A stretch of 32,316 nucleotides of DNA from Thiobacillus sp. (GTDB lineage: Bacteria > Pseudomonadota > Gammaproteobacteria > Burkholderiales > Thiobacillaceae), in contig JAAXVP010000006.1 in assembly GCA_013335435.1 (NCBI GenBank), positions 1 to 32,316 of the forward strand, in the 5' to 3' direction. A program made the translations under genes and the position numbers. The notes beneath the pieces are model-generated. The model worked only from the letters and a program-made list of their open reading frames with translations, searched no databases and had not been told where the DNA came from. Positions 19,438 to 31,434 of this stretch are shown in pieces (the first letter of the stretch is position 1; each line of letters opens with the position of its first letter).

Positions 19438-19728
19438 TTACAAGGCACCAAACCCAAACGACTCCGGCAGTATCTCCACCCCGTCGTCATTGAAGTGACG
19501 CCGCTTCCAGTTCAGGTCGGAGATGAACATCAGTTCCTCGAACACTTCCGGGGGAAAACCGTGACGGTTATCGCGGTCGTCGACCAGCAACGCATTCAAT
19601 AAGTGCTCGGCGGCTTCCGGACTCACCCAAGCCTGGGCCAGCCGCTCGGCAATATGGGGAAAATCACGCTCCAGCAGGCTTTCGCCTTCCGTGGGCGAAC
19701 GGGTGGCCATTTTCATCGCCGTATCCAT
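19438..19728 (-). CDS. Unknown small acidic protein
   Basis: A 96-residue cytoplasmic-looking protein that I do not recognise. It has no membrane segment or cysteine; the C-terminal half has FPPEVFEELMFISDLNWKRR and ends with ESFGFGAL. ATG at 19728 is chosen because a strong SD (GGGAGCGGAG) precedes it, and because a possible promoter, TTGGTC-18-TATAAA on the minus strand with its -10 at 19764-19759, lies between it and the more upstream in-frame start at 19788. It is divergent from the ABC exporter gene. Coding status rests on the SD, promoter and non-shadow composition; no gene lies on the other strand. Confidence 0.65.
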   Translation of the reverse strand: MDTAMKMATRSPTEGESLLERDFPHIAERLAQAWVSPEAAEHLLNALLVDDRDNRHGFPPEVFEELMFISDLNWKRRHFNDDGVEILPESFGFGAL

Positions 19729-19796
19729 CACTCCGCTCCCGTTAACCTTCTTGCTTACTTTATAGTCGTGGTCATCTTCATTGACCAAGCTGCGTC

Positions 19797-21596
19797 ATGG
19801 CCCTGCCCGATCCGACGAATGAGCCCGCCGCCCTCTCCTGGCGCGGCATCCTGAACGAAGTCCTGCGCTATCGCCGCCGCCTGGTGGCGGCCAACCTGGT
19901 GGCCATCGTCGCCGTGATGCTGGCGGTGCCGGTGCCGCTGGTGCTGCCCATCCTGGTCGACGAGGTCCTGCTCGACAAGCCGGGGCGTTATGTCGCCACG
20001 GTCGCGCCGTTGTTCCCGGCCGCCTGGCATGGCCCGGTGCTGTTCATCGGCAGCGCCCTGCTCCTTACCGTGGTGCTGCGCCTGGGCTCCATCCTGCTCA
20101 ACGTCTGGCAGGGGCGCAGTTTCGCCCTGGTCGCCAAGGAGGTGGTGTTCCTGATCCGCCGCCGCCTGCTCGAACGCCTGTCCAAGATCGCCCTGTCGCA
20201 GTACGAGACCCTGGGTTCGGGCAAGGTGACCTCGCATTTCGTCACCGACCTGAATGCCATCGACAGCTTCCTGGGCGCCTCGATCTCCGGCTTCCTGGTT
20301 GCGGTCCTGTCGCTGATCGGCGTGGCGGCGGTGCTGTTCTGGATGAACTGGCAGATGGCCTTGTTCATCCTGCTGCTCAACCCGCTGGTGATCGGTTTTT
20401 CCAGCCATCTGGGCAAGAAAGTGAAGGAATGGAAGCGGCGCGAGAACACCGCCTTCGAACTGTTCCAGGAGGCACTGACCGAGACCCTGGATGCCCTGGC
20501 CCAGATCCGCGCCATGAACCGGGAACGCCATTACCTGGCCCGGGTGGTCGACAAGGCCGGCGACATCCGCTTCCACGCCGCCGCCTATGCCTGGAAGTCC
20601 GAGGCCCTGAGCCGCACCTCGTTCTTCATCTTCCTGGTCGGCTTCGACCTGTTCCGGGCGGTTTCCATGCTCATGGTGCTCTACTCGGGCCTGAGCATAG
20701 GCGAGATGTTGGCGGTGTTCGGCTACCTCTGGTTCATGATGTCTCCGGTGCAGGAGATCATCAACATCCAGTACGCCTGGTTCGCCGCCAACGCCGCCAT
20801 CAGCCGGGTCAACGGCCTGCTCGCCCTGCAAGCGGTCGACGACAGGGGCGGCGGGCGCGATCCGTTCGCCGGCAGCGAGACGGTCGGTCTGGAGCTGCGC
20901 CACCTGAGCTTTGCCTACGGCGATGGCGAAGTTGTCCTCGATGACGTCAGCCTGACCATCGCGCCGGGCGAGAAGGTGGCCCTGGTCGGGGCCTCGGGGG
21001 GCGGCAAGTCGACCCTGGTCCAGGCCCTGCTCGGGCTGTATCCGGCCAGCGCGGGGGCGATCCTGTACGGCGGTGTGGAGGTCGGCGAAATCGGCTGGGC
21101 GACTGTACGCGACCATGTCGGCGTGGTCCTCCAGCACCCGGTGCTGTTCAATGCCAGCGTGCGCGACAACCTGGCCATGGGCCGGGAATTTCCGGATGAG
21201 CGGCTATGGCACGCCCTGGCGATCGCCCAGCTGAAGGAACTGGTCGAGGACTTGCCGGGCGGTCTCGATGCCATCGTCGGCCGCCACGGCGTGCGCCTGT
21301 CCGGCGGCCAGCGCCAGCGCCTGGCGATCGCCCGCATGGTCCTGACCGAGCCCAAGGTGGTGATCCTGGACGAGGCGACCTCGGCCCTCGATACCGAAAC
21401 CGAGCGTACCCTGCATCATGCCCTGGCCGATTTCCTGCGCGGCCGCACCACCCTGATCATCGCCCACCGCCTGTCGGCGGTGAAGCAGGCCGACCGCATC
21501 CTGGTGTTCGAGAGCGGCCGGGTGGTCGAGGAAGGCGAGCACGCCGCCCTGATGGAGAAGGGCGGCCTGTACCACAAGCTATACGCCCACGCCTGA
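19797..21596 (+). CDS. ABC exporter, fused membrane and ATPase domains
   Basis: A 599-residue half-transporter. A type-I exporter membrane domain with about six helices fills residues 25-330, and an ATPase domain follows. Walker A is GASGGGKST (about 397-405), the Q-loop HPVLF region follows, the signature is LSGGQRQRLAIAR (from about 501) and Walker B is VVILDEATSALD (from about 521), with the switch His in IAHRLSAVK. It must dimerise to work at the inner membrane. It resembles MsbA/peptide-exporter-like proteins, but no peptidase domain or substrate gene is present, so the cargo is unknown. It is not obviously co-transcribed with mnmE, which ends 467 bases earlier. Confidence 0.9.
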   Translation: MALPDPTNEPAALSWRGILNEVLRYRRRLVAANLVAIVAVMLAVPVPLVLPILVDEVLLDKPGRYVATVAPLFPAAWHGPVLFIGSALLLTVVLRLGSILLNVWQGRSFALVAKEVVFLIRRRLLERLSKIALSQYETLGSGKVTSHFVTDLNAIDSFLGASISGFLVAVLSLIGVAAVLFWMNWQMALFILLLNPLVIGFSSHLGKKVKEWKRRENTAFELFQEALTETLDALAQIRAMNRERHYLARVVDKAGDIRFHAAAYAWKSEALSRTSFFIFLVGFDLFRAVSMLMVLYSGLSIGEMLAVFGYLWFMMSPVQEIINIQYAWFAANAAISRVNGLLALQAVDDRGGGRDPFAGSETVGLELRHLSFAYGDGEVVLDDVSLTIAPGEKVALVGASGGGKSTLVQALLGLYPASAGAILYGGVEVGEIGWATVRDHVGVVLQHPVLFNASVRDNLAMGREFPDERLWHALAIAQLKELVEDLPGGLDAIVGRHGVRLSGGQRQRLAIARMVLTEPKVVILDEATSALDTETERTLHHALADFLRGRTTLIIAHRLSAVKQADRILVFESGRVVEEGEHAALMEKGGLYHKLYAHA

Positions 21597-21601
21597 CGGC
21601 G

Positions 21602-22000
21602 TCAGTGGCTGGCGATCCAGTTCGCGGTCGCCCAGTCCATGGTCTGGATGTGCTGGATGAACCAGGCCGGAATTTCCTGTCCGATCACGCGCACGACCAT
21701 GGCCGGGTCGGCGCTGCCGGCGGCAATGCCGGCGGTCAGGCCGGCCAGCCAGTCCAGGGCGCGCTCGTGCTCGTTCTTGTGCACCGGATAGGGTGGGAAG
21801 CCGGTGGCTTGCATGGCGACCTCCTCGCGTCCGAAGTGCTCGCGGTTGTGGTCCAGGAAGGCGCGGCAGGCCTGGGCCAGGGTGGCGCCGTCGGCGGGAT
21901 AGGCCGGCAGGGCGGCGAGCATGGCTTCGAGCTGTTCGGCGGCGTGGTCGTGGTCGTCATTCATGAAATCGACCGGTAACCGGGGTATTTCCATATGCAT
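21602..22000 (-). CDS. Bacteriohemerythrin-type protein
   Basis: A 132-residue four-helix hemerythrin domain expected to bind a non-heme di-iron site and oxygen or nitric oxide. Candidate ligands are the His in MNDDHDHAAEQ, HxxxE in EHFGREEVAM, HKNEHERAL and HIQTMD. This is the full H-HxxxE-HxxxH-HxxxxD pattern, with spacing slightly different from the classical seven-ligand set. ATG at 22000 has AGGTG six bases upstream; a second ATG two codons later is less well placed. It is convergent with the ABC exporter (five bases apart) and divergent from mnmG. Its upstream region carries an FNR-type site, consistent with oxygen-responsive expression. Confidence 0.82.
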   Translation of the reverse strand: MHMEIPRLPVDFMNDDHDHAAEQLEAMLAALPAYPADGATLAQACRAFLDHNREHFGREEVAMQATGFPPYPVHKNEHERALDWLAGLTAGIAAGSADPAMVVRVIGQEIPAWFIQHIQTMDWATANWIASH

Positions 22001-22028
22001 CTAAGACACCTGGTTGGGCAATGCGGCT

Positions 22029-22034
22029 ATCATA
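22029..22034 (-). promoter_or_regulatory. Putative -10 element of the hemerythrin gene
   Basis: TATGAT on the minus strand, one mismatch from TATAAT. It predicts an A start at 22022 and a 22-base leader. No good -35 hexamer is present at the normal spacing, as expected for an activator-dependent promoter. Confidence 0.5.
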
Positions 22035-22056
22035 AGCGGCGCGCTGGTCCGGGACC

Positions 22057-22070
22057 ATGACAAAAGTCAT
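22057..22070. promoter_or_regulatory. CRP/FNR-family-like operator upstream of hemerythrin
   Basis: ATGAC-AAAA-GTCAT, a perfect inverted repeat (extended by one more C/G pair, 22056-22071). The TGAC-N4-GTCA core is that of FixK/NNR/DNR-type sites, and the TGA/TCA core is shared with FNR. Its centre (22063.5) is 41.5 bases upstream of the predicted start at 22022, the class II activator position. Confidence 0.55.
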
Positions 22071-22083
22071 GCCTGCAGTGCGA

Positions 22084-22099
22084 TGTTTCACGTGAAACA
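22084..22099. promoter_or_regulatory. parS: Perfect palindromic parS upstream of mnmG
   Basis: TGTTTCACGTGAAACA, a 16-base perfect palindrome matching the parS consensus. It lies between the divergent hemerythrin and mnmG genes, about 7.8 kb from the putative oriC and 3.4 kb before parB. A possible mnmG -10 (TAGAAT, 22115-22120) lies 16 bases to its right, so ParB bound here could affect mnmG-rsmG-parAB transcription. Confidence 0.95.
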
Positions 22100-22158
22100 G
22101 CGGCCGAATTTGCGTAGAATCGCGCTCCCTTCGCGAGCCAGAACCCCGACTTAAGCTG

Positions 22159-24048
22159 ATGATTTTCCCGGATATATTCGATGTGATCGTGGTCGGAGGC
22201 GGCCATGCCGGTACCGAAGCGGCACTGGCCTGCGCCCGCATGGGCGTGCGCACCCTGCTGCTCAGCCACAACATCGAAACCCTGGGCCAGATGTCCTGCA
22301 ACCCGTCCATCGGCGGCATCGGCAAGGGCCATCTGGTGCGCGAGGTCGACGCCCTCGGCGGCGCCATGGCGATCGCCACCGACGAGGCCGGCATCCAGTT
22401 CCGTACCCTGAACTCATCGAAGGGGCCGGCCGTGCGCGCCACCCGCGCCCAGGCCGACCGACTTCTCTACAAGCAGGCCATCCGCAGCCGCCTGGAGAAC
22501 CAGGCCAACCTGACCCTGTTCCAGCAGGCGGTCGACGACCTCGTGCTCGAAGGCGACCGGGTCGCCGGGGTGCGCACCCAGCTCGGCCTGGTGTTCCGCT
22601 GCCGTACCGTGGTGCTGACGGCCGGTACCTTCCTGGACGGTCTCGTCCACGTCGGCCTGGAGCACTTCCCGGCCGGGCGCATGGGCGATCCGCCGGCCGT
22701 CTCCCTGGCGGCCAGGTTGCGCGAACTGCAACTGCCGGCCGGGCGCCTGAAGACCGGTACGCCGCCGCGCATCGACGGCCGCAGCATCGACTTCGCGCAG
22801 ACCCAGGAGCAGCCCGGCGACGACCCGGCGCCGGTATTCTCGTTCATGGGCGACCGCGCCATGCACCCGCGCCAGCTGCCCTGCTGGATCACCCACAGCA
22901 ACGCACGTACGCACGAGATCATCCTCGGCGGCCTCGACCGCTCGCCGCTGTATACCGGCGTCATCGAGGGGGTGGGGCCGCGCTACTGCCCGTCCATCGA
23001 GGACAAGATCAAGCGCTTCGCCGACAAGGATTCGCACCAGATATTCCTGGAGCCGGAAGGCCTGGGCACCCACGAGTATTACCCGAACGGCATTTCCACC
23101 AGCCTGCCCTTCGACGTCCAGCTGGCCCTGGTGCGCTCGATCAAGGGCCTGGAGCACGCCCATATCCTGCGCCCCGGTTACGCCATCGAATACGATTATT
23201 ACGACCCGCGCGGCTTGAAGCCGTCCCTGGAGACCAAGGCCATCGCCGGCCTGTTCTTCGCCGGCCAGATCAACGGCACCACGGGCTACGAGGAGGCCGC
23301 CGCCCAGGGCCTGCTGGCCGGCCTCAACGCCGGTTTGCAGGTGCGGGACCAGGACGCCTGGTGGCCGCGCCGCGACGAGGCCTACCTGGGCGTCCTGGTC
23401 GACGACCTGATCACCCGTGGCGTCTCCGAGCCGTACCGTATGTTTACCAGCCGGGCCGAGTACCGCCTGTCCCTGCGCGAGGACAACGCCGACCTGCGCC
23501 TGACCGAGACCGGTCGCCGCCTGGGCGTGGTCGACGATGCCCGTTGGCAACGTTTCGAGGCAAAGCGCGAGGCCATCGCCCGCGAATCCGAGCGCCTGAA
23601 GTCGACCTGGGTGCATCCCGGCCGCCTGCCCGAGGCCGAGGCGGTGCGGGTGCTCGGCAAGCCGATCGAACGGGAATACTGCCTGTTCGACCTGCTGCGC
23701 CGGCCCGAGGTCGGCTACGAACAACTGCTGACCCTGCCCGAGGCCGGCGAGCCCGTGACCGATCCCGAGGTGCGCGAGCAGGTCGAGATCCAGGCCAAGT
23801 ACTCCGGCTACGTCGACCGCCAGATCGAGGAGATCGCCCGCCAACGCCAGCTCGAGGACACGCCGTTGCCGGCCGACCTCGACTACATGGCGCTCAAGTC
23901 GTTGTCCATCGAAGTGCGCCAGAAGCTCAGCCAGGCCCGCCCGGCCACCCTGGGCCAGGCCTCGCGCGTCTCCGGCGTCACCCCGGCGGCCATCTCGGTG
24001 CTGACGGTTTATCTGAAACGGGCCGAGAAGACGCGGGAGCGGGCATGA
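22159..24048 (+). CDS. mnmG: tRNA uridine-5-carboxymethylaminomethyl modification enzyme MnmG
   Basis: A 629-residue FAD protein that joins MnmE in U34 modification of tRNA. FAD binding is marked by [17 protein letters not shown] (from residue 8). Also present are [55 protein letters not shown] and [19 protein letters not shown], all characteristic. Length and both termini are normal. ATG at 22159 lacks a strong SD. The final ATGA overlaps the rsmG start. Confidence 0.97.
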   Translation: MIFPDIFDVIVVGGGHAGTEAALACARMGVRTLLLSHNIETLGQMSCNPSIGGIGKGHLVREVDALGGAMAIATDEAGIQFRTLNSSKGPAVRATRAQADRLLYKQAIRSRLENQANLTLFQQAVDDLVLEGDRVAGVRTQLGLVFRCRTVVLTAGTFLDGLVHVGLEHFPAGRMGDPPAVSLAARLRELQLPAGRLKTGTPPRIDGRSIDFAQTQEQPGDDPAPVFSFMGDRAMHPRQLPCWITHSNARTHEIILGGLDRSPLYTGVIEGVGPRYCPSIEDKIKRFADKDSHQIFLEPEGLGTHEYYPNGISTSLPFDVQLALVRSIKGLEHAHILRPGYAIEYDYYDPRGLKPSLETKAIAGLFFAGQINGTTGYEEAAAQGLLAGLNAGLQVRDQDAWWPRRDEAYLGVLVDDLITRGVSEPYRMFTSRAEYRLSLREDNADLRLTETGRRLGVVDDARWQRFEAKREAIARESERLKSTWVHPGRLPEAEAVRVLGKPIEREYCLFDLLRRPEVGYEQLLTLPEAGEPVTDPEVREQVEIQAKYSGYVDRQIEEIARQRQLEDTPLPADLDYMALKSLSIEVRQKLSQARPATLGQASRVSGVTPAAISVLTVYLKRAEKTRERA

Positions 24049-24662
24049 AGGAACGATTGAACGCGGCCCTGACCGCCATGGGCCTGGATATCGCCGGCGA
24101 GCGGCAGGATCGCCTGATCGCCTATCTCGATCTGCTGCGCAAGTGGAACAAGACCTATAACCTGACCGCCATCCATGAGCCGGAGCGGATGCTCACCCAC
24201 CACCTGCTAGACAGTCTGGCGGTGCTGCCTTATGTGACCGCCGGTCGTCTGCTCGACGTCGGCGCCGGTGCCGGCCTGCCCGGCATCCCGCTCGCCATCG
24301 CCCGGCCCGAACTGGCCGTGACCCTGATCGACGCCAGCCACAAGAAGGCCGCCTTCATGCAGCAGGCCGCCATCGAGCTCAAGCTCGCCAACGTGACGGC
24401 GCTGCATGGCCGGGTCGAGGATCTGCGGCCCGAGGCGCCCTACCCGCAGATCATCTCGCGCGCCTTCAGCGACCTGTCCGACTTCGTGCGCGTCACTGGC
24501 CACCTCCTGGCCGAGGGTGGCGAGTGGCTGGCCATGAAAGGGCTGTTTCCCAACGAGGAGATCGCCCTGCTCAAGGGGGCCCGCCTGAAGCGGGATATCG
24601 AGCTACAGGTACCCGGCCTGGGGGCGGACAGGCATCTAGTCATCTTGGAGTTGGCGGCATGA
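24045..24662 (+). CDS. rsmG: 16S rRNA (guanine527-N7)-methyltransferase RsmG
   Basis: A 205-residue SAM-dependent methyltransferase that modifies G527 of 16S rRNA. The SAM loop [18 protein letters not shown] starts at residue 69, followed by [22 protein letters not shown]-like sequence ([13 protein letters not shown]) and [12 protein letters not shown] precede it, and [11 protein letters not shown] and [10 protein letters not shown] follow, in the family order. ATG at 24045 overlaps the mnmG stop (ATGA) and its own TGA overlaps the parA ATG in the same way. Confidence 0.96.
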   Translation: MKERLNAALTAMGLDIAGERQDRLIAYLDLLRKWNKTYNLTAIHEPERMLTHHLLDSLAVLPYVTAGRLLDVGAGAGLPGIPLAIARPELAVTLIDASHKKAAFMQQAAIELKLANVTALHGRVEDLRPEAPYPQIISRAFSDLSDFVRVTGHLLAEGGEWLAMKGLFPNEEIALLKGARLKRDIELQVPGLGADRHLVILELAA

Positions 24663-25444
24663 GCGGAAAAGCGGCGCATATCCTGGCGGTCACCAACCAG
24701 AAGGGCGGTGTCGGCAAGACCACGACCACGGTCAACCTGGCCGCCGGCCTGGCCCTGCTGCGCAAGAAGGTCCTGCTGGTCGACCTCGATCCCCAGGGCA
24801 ACGCCACCATGGGCAGCGGGGTGGAAAAGCGCGACTGTAGCCAGACGATCTACCATGTCCTGCTGCGCCAGGCGGTCTGCCGTCAGGTGCGCCTGCCGGC
24901 CGGCAATTCCGAATACGATATCCTGCCGGCCAACCGCGACCTGGCCGGTGCCGAGGTCGAGCTGGTCATGGAGCAGGGGCGCGAACAGCGCCTGCGCGAG
25001 GCGCTCGCAACGATCGCTCAGGAGTACGACTACATCCTGATCGACTGTCCGCCGGCGTTGAACCTGCTCACGGTCAACGCCCTGGCGGCGGCGAACGCGG
25101 TGCTGATCCCCATGCAGTGCGAGTATTACGCCCTGGAGGGCCTGTCCGACCTGGTCAACACGGTGAAGCGGGTCAAGTCCAACCTGAATCCGGGGATCGA
25201 GATCGAGGGCCTGTTGCGGGCCATGTTCGACCCGCGCAACACCCTGGCCCAGCAGGTTTCCGACCAACTCAAGCAACATTTCGGCGACAAGGTGTACGAC
25301 ACCGTGATCCCGCGTAACGTGCGCGTGGCCGAGGCACCCAGCTACGGCATGCCGGTGCTCATCTACGATCGCAACTCCAAGGGCGCCCAGGCCTATCTCA
25401 AGCTGGCCGAGGAAATCGTCGAACGCCGCGCACGGCAAAACTAA
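24659..25444 (+). CDS. parA: Chromosome partitioning ATPase ParA/Soj
   Basis: A 261-residue ParA/MinD-type ATPase. The deviant Walker A KGGVGKTT is at residues 15-22, preceded by ILAVTNQ; LLVDLDPQGNATMGSG (A') and YILIDCPPALNLLT (Walker B) follow. It forms the DNA-bound gradient that moves ParB-parS complexes. ATG at 24659 overlaps the rsmG stop; an earlier in-frame start inside rsmG was rejected. The parB SD directly follows its TAA. Confidence 0.95.
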   Translation: MSGKAAHILAVTNQKGGVGKTTTTVNLAAGLALLRKKVLLVDLDPQGNATMGSGVEKRDCSQTIYHVLLRQAVCRQVRLPAGNSEYDILPANRDLAGAEVELVMEQGREQRLREALATIAQEYDYILIDCPPALNLLTVNALAAANAVLIPMQCEYYALEGLSDLVNTVKRVKSNLNPGIEIEGLLRAMFDPRNTLAQQVSDQLKQHFGDKVYDTVIPRNVRVAEAPSYGMPVLIYDRNSKGAQAYLKLAEEIVERRARQN

Positions 25445-25449
25445 GGAGG
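25443..25449 (+). promoter_or_regulatory. Ribosome binding site deciding the parB start
   Basis: AAGGAGG, a near-perfect anti-SD match overlapping the parA TAA. It lies one base from the ATG at 25451 and four from the ATG at 25454, so the second is more likely used. Confidence 0.7.
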
Positions 25450-25453
25450 CATG

Positions 25454-26293
25454 ATGGCTAAATTGAAAGGATTGGGACGGGGTCTGGATGCCCTGCTCTC
25501 GGAAGGCGAAACCCCTGAAGGCGAGCGTCTGCTGACCCTGCCATTGGGTAGCCTGACCCCGGGCCGCTACCAACCGCGTACCCGCATGGACGAGACCGCG
25601 CTCGCCGACCTGGCCGACTCCATCAAGGCCCAAGGCCTGATGCAGCCGATCCTGGCGCGCTCCATCGCCGGCGGCAAGTACGAGATCATCGCCGGCGAGC
25701 GGCGCTGGCGCGCCAGTCAGTTGGCCGGGCTCAAGGAAGTGCCGGTGCTGGTGCGCGACGTGCCGGACGAGGCCGCCCTCAAGATGGCCCTGATCGAGAA
25801 CATCCAGCGCGAGAATCTCAACCCGCTCGAAGAGGCCCAGGGCCTGCAGCGGCTGATCAGCGAGTTCACCATGACCCACCAGACCGTGGCGGAATCGGTC
25901 GGCCGCTCGCGTACCGCGGTGACCAACCTGCTCCGCCTGCTCAACCTGGCCAAGCCGGTCCAGACCATGATGATGGATGGCCGCATCGACATGGGCCATG
26001 GCCGCGCCTTGCTCGCCCTCGGCAATGCCCGCCAGGTCGAGGCCGCCGACGAGGTGGCCAAGCGCGGCCTGTCGGTGCGCGAGACCGAGCGTCTGGTCGC
26101 GCGCCTGCTCAAGCCGGTCGCCGCCAAGCCGGAGGAAAAGAAGGATCGCGACGTCATCCGCCTGGAAGAGTCGCTTTCGGAGCGCTTGGCCGCCAAGGTG
26201 TCCATCCGCTCGAACCGGAAGGGCGCCGGCCGCCTGAGCGTGGAATTCGCCAGCCTGGAACAGTTGGACGAGATCCTGAAGCGGATACGCTGA
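25454..26293 (+). CDS. parB: Chromosome partitioning protein ParB/Spo0J
   Basis: A 279-residue parS-binding CTPase clamp. The N-terminal LGRGLDALLSE is the ParA-interacting segment, GERRWRA (residues 81-87) is in the CTP-binding region, and ALIENIQRENLNPLEEAQ precedes a helix-turn-helix of about residues 140-165 (TVAESVGRSRTAVTNLLRLL). The C-terminal dimerisation part ends LEQLDEILKRIR. ATG at 25454 is preferred over 25451 on SD spacing. Its targets are the two parS sites in the window. Confidence 0.95.
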   Translation: MAKLKGLGRGLDALLSEGETPEGERLLTLPLGSLTPGRYQPRTRMDETALADLADSIKAQGLMQPILARSIAGGKYEIIAGERRWRASQLAGLKEVPVLVRDVPDEAALKMALIENIQRENLNPLEEAQGLQRLISEFTMTHQTVAESVGRSRTAVTNLLRLLNLAKPVQTMMMDGRIDMGHGRALLALGNARQVEAADEVAKRGLSVRETERLVARLLKPVAAKPEEKKDRDVIRLEESLSERLAAKVSIRSNRKGAGRLSVEFASLEQLDEILKRIR

Positions 26294-26326
26294 GTGGTGT
26301 GCGATCAACGGAGCGGCATGTCTACA

Positions 26327-26349
26327 AATCATCAAAGGGTTTGATGATT
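26327..26349. repeat. Perfect inverted repeat between parB and atpI
   Basis: AATCATCAAA, GGG, TTTGATGATT: a 10-bp perfect inverted repeat. No T-run follows, so it is a poor intrinsic terminator. Its right arm overlaps the first two bases of the putative atpI -35, so it may be an operator or a parB 3' stabilising hairpin. Confidence 0.6.
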
Positions 26350-26377
26350 GCATTAGCCACTCTAATCTCTTTATAAT
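26348..26377 (+). promoter_or_regulatory. Putative atp operon promoter
   Basis: TTGCAT (26348-26353), an 18-base spacer and a perfect TATAAT (26372-26377). The predicted start near A26383-C84 is only three or four bases before the atpI ATG. Confidence 0.6.
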
Positions 26378-26386
26378 AATCGACTA

Positions 26387-27669
<1,283 letters not shown>

Positions 27670-27699
27670 TTCGAATCTTTGTAATTTCACTTTATCTCT

Positions 27700-27950
<251 letters not shown>

Positions 27951-27989
27951 TTTCAGAATTCGCCCGGTAACCGGCAAGAAAGGTTTCGC

Positions 27990-28460
27990 ATGAACATCAA
28001 TGCAACCCTTATCGCGCAGGCGATCATGTTCGCCCTGTTCGTGTGGTTCTGCATGCGCTTCGTCTGGCCGCCCATCGTGGGCGCCCTGGAGGCACGCAAG
28101 AAACAGATCGCCGACGGCCTGGCCGCCGCCGATCGCGGCAAGCACGAGCTGGAACTGGCCGCCAAGCGCGCCAGCGAGTCCCTGCACGAGGCCAAGATGA
28201 AGGCCTCCGAAATCATCGCCCAGGCCGACAAGCGCGCCGCGCAGATCGTCGACGATGCCAAGACCGCCGCCAAGGCCGAAGGCGATCGCCAACTGGCTGC
28301 GGCGGAAGCCAACATCCAGCAGGAAGTGTTCCGTGCCCGCGAGCAACTGCGCGGCCAGGTCGCTGCCCTGGTGGTTGCCGGTGCCGAGAAGGTGCTGCGC
28401 CGCGAGGTCGATGCCAAGGCTCATGCCGACCTGCTCGAGGCCGTGAAGAACGAGCTCTGA
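27990..28460 (+). CDS. atpF: ATP synthase Fo subunit b
   Basis: A 156-residue peripheral-stalk subunit. One N-terminal helix (about residues 5-25, starting after MNINAT) anchors it. The rest is a long, charged, Ala-rich coiled coil (about 35-140) that dimerises and binds delta at its C-terminus. Length equals E. coli b. It overlaps neither neighbour; atpH begins two bases after its stop. Confidence 0.96.
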   Translation: MNINATLIAQAIMFALFVWFCMRFVWPPIVGALEARKKQIADGLAAADRGKHELELAAKRASESLHEAKMKASEIIAQADKRAAQIVDDAKTAAKAEGDRQLAAAEANIQQEVFRAREQLRGQVAALVVAGAEKVLRREVDAKAHADLLEAVKNEL

Positions 28461-28462
28461 CC

Positions 28463-28999
28463 ATGGCAGAAATCACCACCATCGCCCGTCCCTACGCCGA
28501 AGCCGTCGCCAAACTGGCCGGCGAGACCCAGGGCTGGAAGGTCTGGTCCGACATGCTGATCCTGGCTGCCCAGGTGGCCGCCGATCCGCAAGTTGTCGCC
28601 CTGGCCGGCAACCCCGCCATCCCGGCCGAGCGCGTCGCCGACGTGATCGTTTCCGTGTGCGGTAGCGCCTTGAATGCCGACGGCAGCAACTTCGTCCGCC
28701 TGTTGGCCGAGAACAAGCGTTTCAATGCCCTGGCCGAGATTTCCCGCTTGTTCGAGGAGATCAAGGCCGCCCAGGAAGGCGTGCTGGAGGCCCGTATCAG
28801 CACGGCCTTCGAGCTCTCCGCCGAGCAGATGAAGGCCCTGGTGACGAAGCTGGAAACGAAGTTCGGCCAAAAGATCAACGCCAGCCAGGAAACGGATGCC
28901 TCCCTGATCGGCGGCGTGGTGATCCAGGTCGGCGACGAAGTCATGGATGCGTCGGTGCGCGGCAGGCTGCAAAGCATGGCCGCCACCCTGAAAGCTTGA
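28463..28999 (+). CDS. atpH: ATP synthase F1 subunit delta
   Basis: A 178-residue subunit that ties the b-stalk to the top of alpha3beta3. The N-terminal helical domain has [14 protein letters not shown]. The C-terminal part has [12 protein letters not shown] and ends with [23 protein letters not shown], the typical delta signature. ATG at 28463 gives family length. Confidence 0.96.
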   Translation: MAEITTIARPYAEAVAKLAGETQGWKVWSDMLILAAQVAADPQVVALAGNPAIPAERVADVIVSVCGSALNADGSNFVRLLAENKRFNALAEISRLFEEIKAAQEGVLEARISTAFELSAEQMKALVTKLETKFGQKINASQETDASLIGGVVIQVGDEVMDASVRGRLQSMAATLKA

Positions 29000-29018
29000 T
29001 AGAAATCTGGAGTCCAGA

Positions 29019-30560
<1,542 letters not shown>

Positions 30561-30573
30561 TCGGGACTGAACG

Positions 30574-31434
30574 ATGGCCGCCGGAAAAGAGATTCGCACC
30601 AAGATCAAGAGCGTGGAGAACACGCGCAAGATCACCAAGGCCATGGAAATGGTCGCCGCGTCCAAGATGCGCAAGGCCCAGGAGCGGATGAAGCACGCCC
30701 GCCCCTATGCCGAGAAGATCGCCAACGTGGCGGCCCATTTCAGCCAGGCCCATCCCGAGTACCGGCACCCCTTCGTCGAGCACCGTGACCAGATCAAGCG
30801 GGTCGGCCTGATCGTGGTGACCACCGACAAGGGTCTGTGCGGCGCCTTGAACACCAACGCCCTGCGCCTGGCCCTGAACAAGATGAAGGACTGGGACGGC
30901 CAGAAGATCGAGGTCGACGTCACCGCCATCGGCACCAAGGGCTCCGGCTTCATGCAGCGCCTGGGCGCCAACATCGCCTCCCAGGTCACCGGCCTGGGCG
31001 ATACGCCGCACATGGAAAAGCTGATCGGCCCGGTTCAGGTCATGCTGGACAACTTCAAGTCCGGTCGCATCGACGCCCTGCACCTGATCTATTCCCGCTT
31101 CATCAACACCATGAAGCAGGAAGTCACCTTCACCCAACTACTGCCCCTGGCCGCCGATCCCGATGCCAACCCGACCCACTGGGACTACATCTACGAGCCC
31201 GAGGCCAAGGGTGTGGTCGACGGTTTGATGGTGCGCTATGTCGAGGCGCTGATCTACCAGGCCGTGGCCGAGAACATGGCCTGCGAGCAATCGGCCCGGA
31301 TGGTCGCCATGAAGTCCGCCTCGGACAACGCCAAGACCGTGATCGAGGAACTCAAGCTGGTCTACAACAAGACCCGCCAGGCCGCCATCACCAAGGAATT
31401 GTCGGAGATCGTCGCTGGCGCGGCGGCCGTGTAA
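30574..31434 (+). CDS. atpG: ATP synthase F1 subunit gamma
   Basis: A 286-residue central rotor shaft. The N-terminal helix has [25 protein letters not shown]-type sequence, the middle has [13 protein letters not shown], and the C-terminal helix has MKSASDNA and [17 protein letters not shown], both characteristic. Starts 13 bases after atpA. Confidence 0.97.
   Translation: MAAGKEIRTKIKSVENTRKITKAMEMVAASKMRKAQERMKHARPYAEKIANVAAHFSQAHPEYRHPFVEHRDQIKRVGLIVVTTDKGLCGALNTNALRLALNKMKDWDGQKIEVDVTAIGTKGSGFMQRLGANIASQVTGLGDTPHMEKLIGPVQVMLDNFKSGRIDALHLIYSRFINTMKQEVTFTQLLPLAADPDANPTHWDYIYEPEAKGVVDGLMVRYVEALIYQAVAENMACEQSARMVAMKSASDNAKTVIEELKLVYNKTRQAAITKELSEIVAGAAAV

Noticed and set aside
24440-26353. 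A 637-codon leftward open frame antisense to rsmG, parA and parB
   Set aside because: It spans three confident genes on the other strand and has shadow-like His/Gln/Gly composition with no domain.
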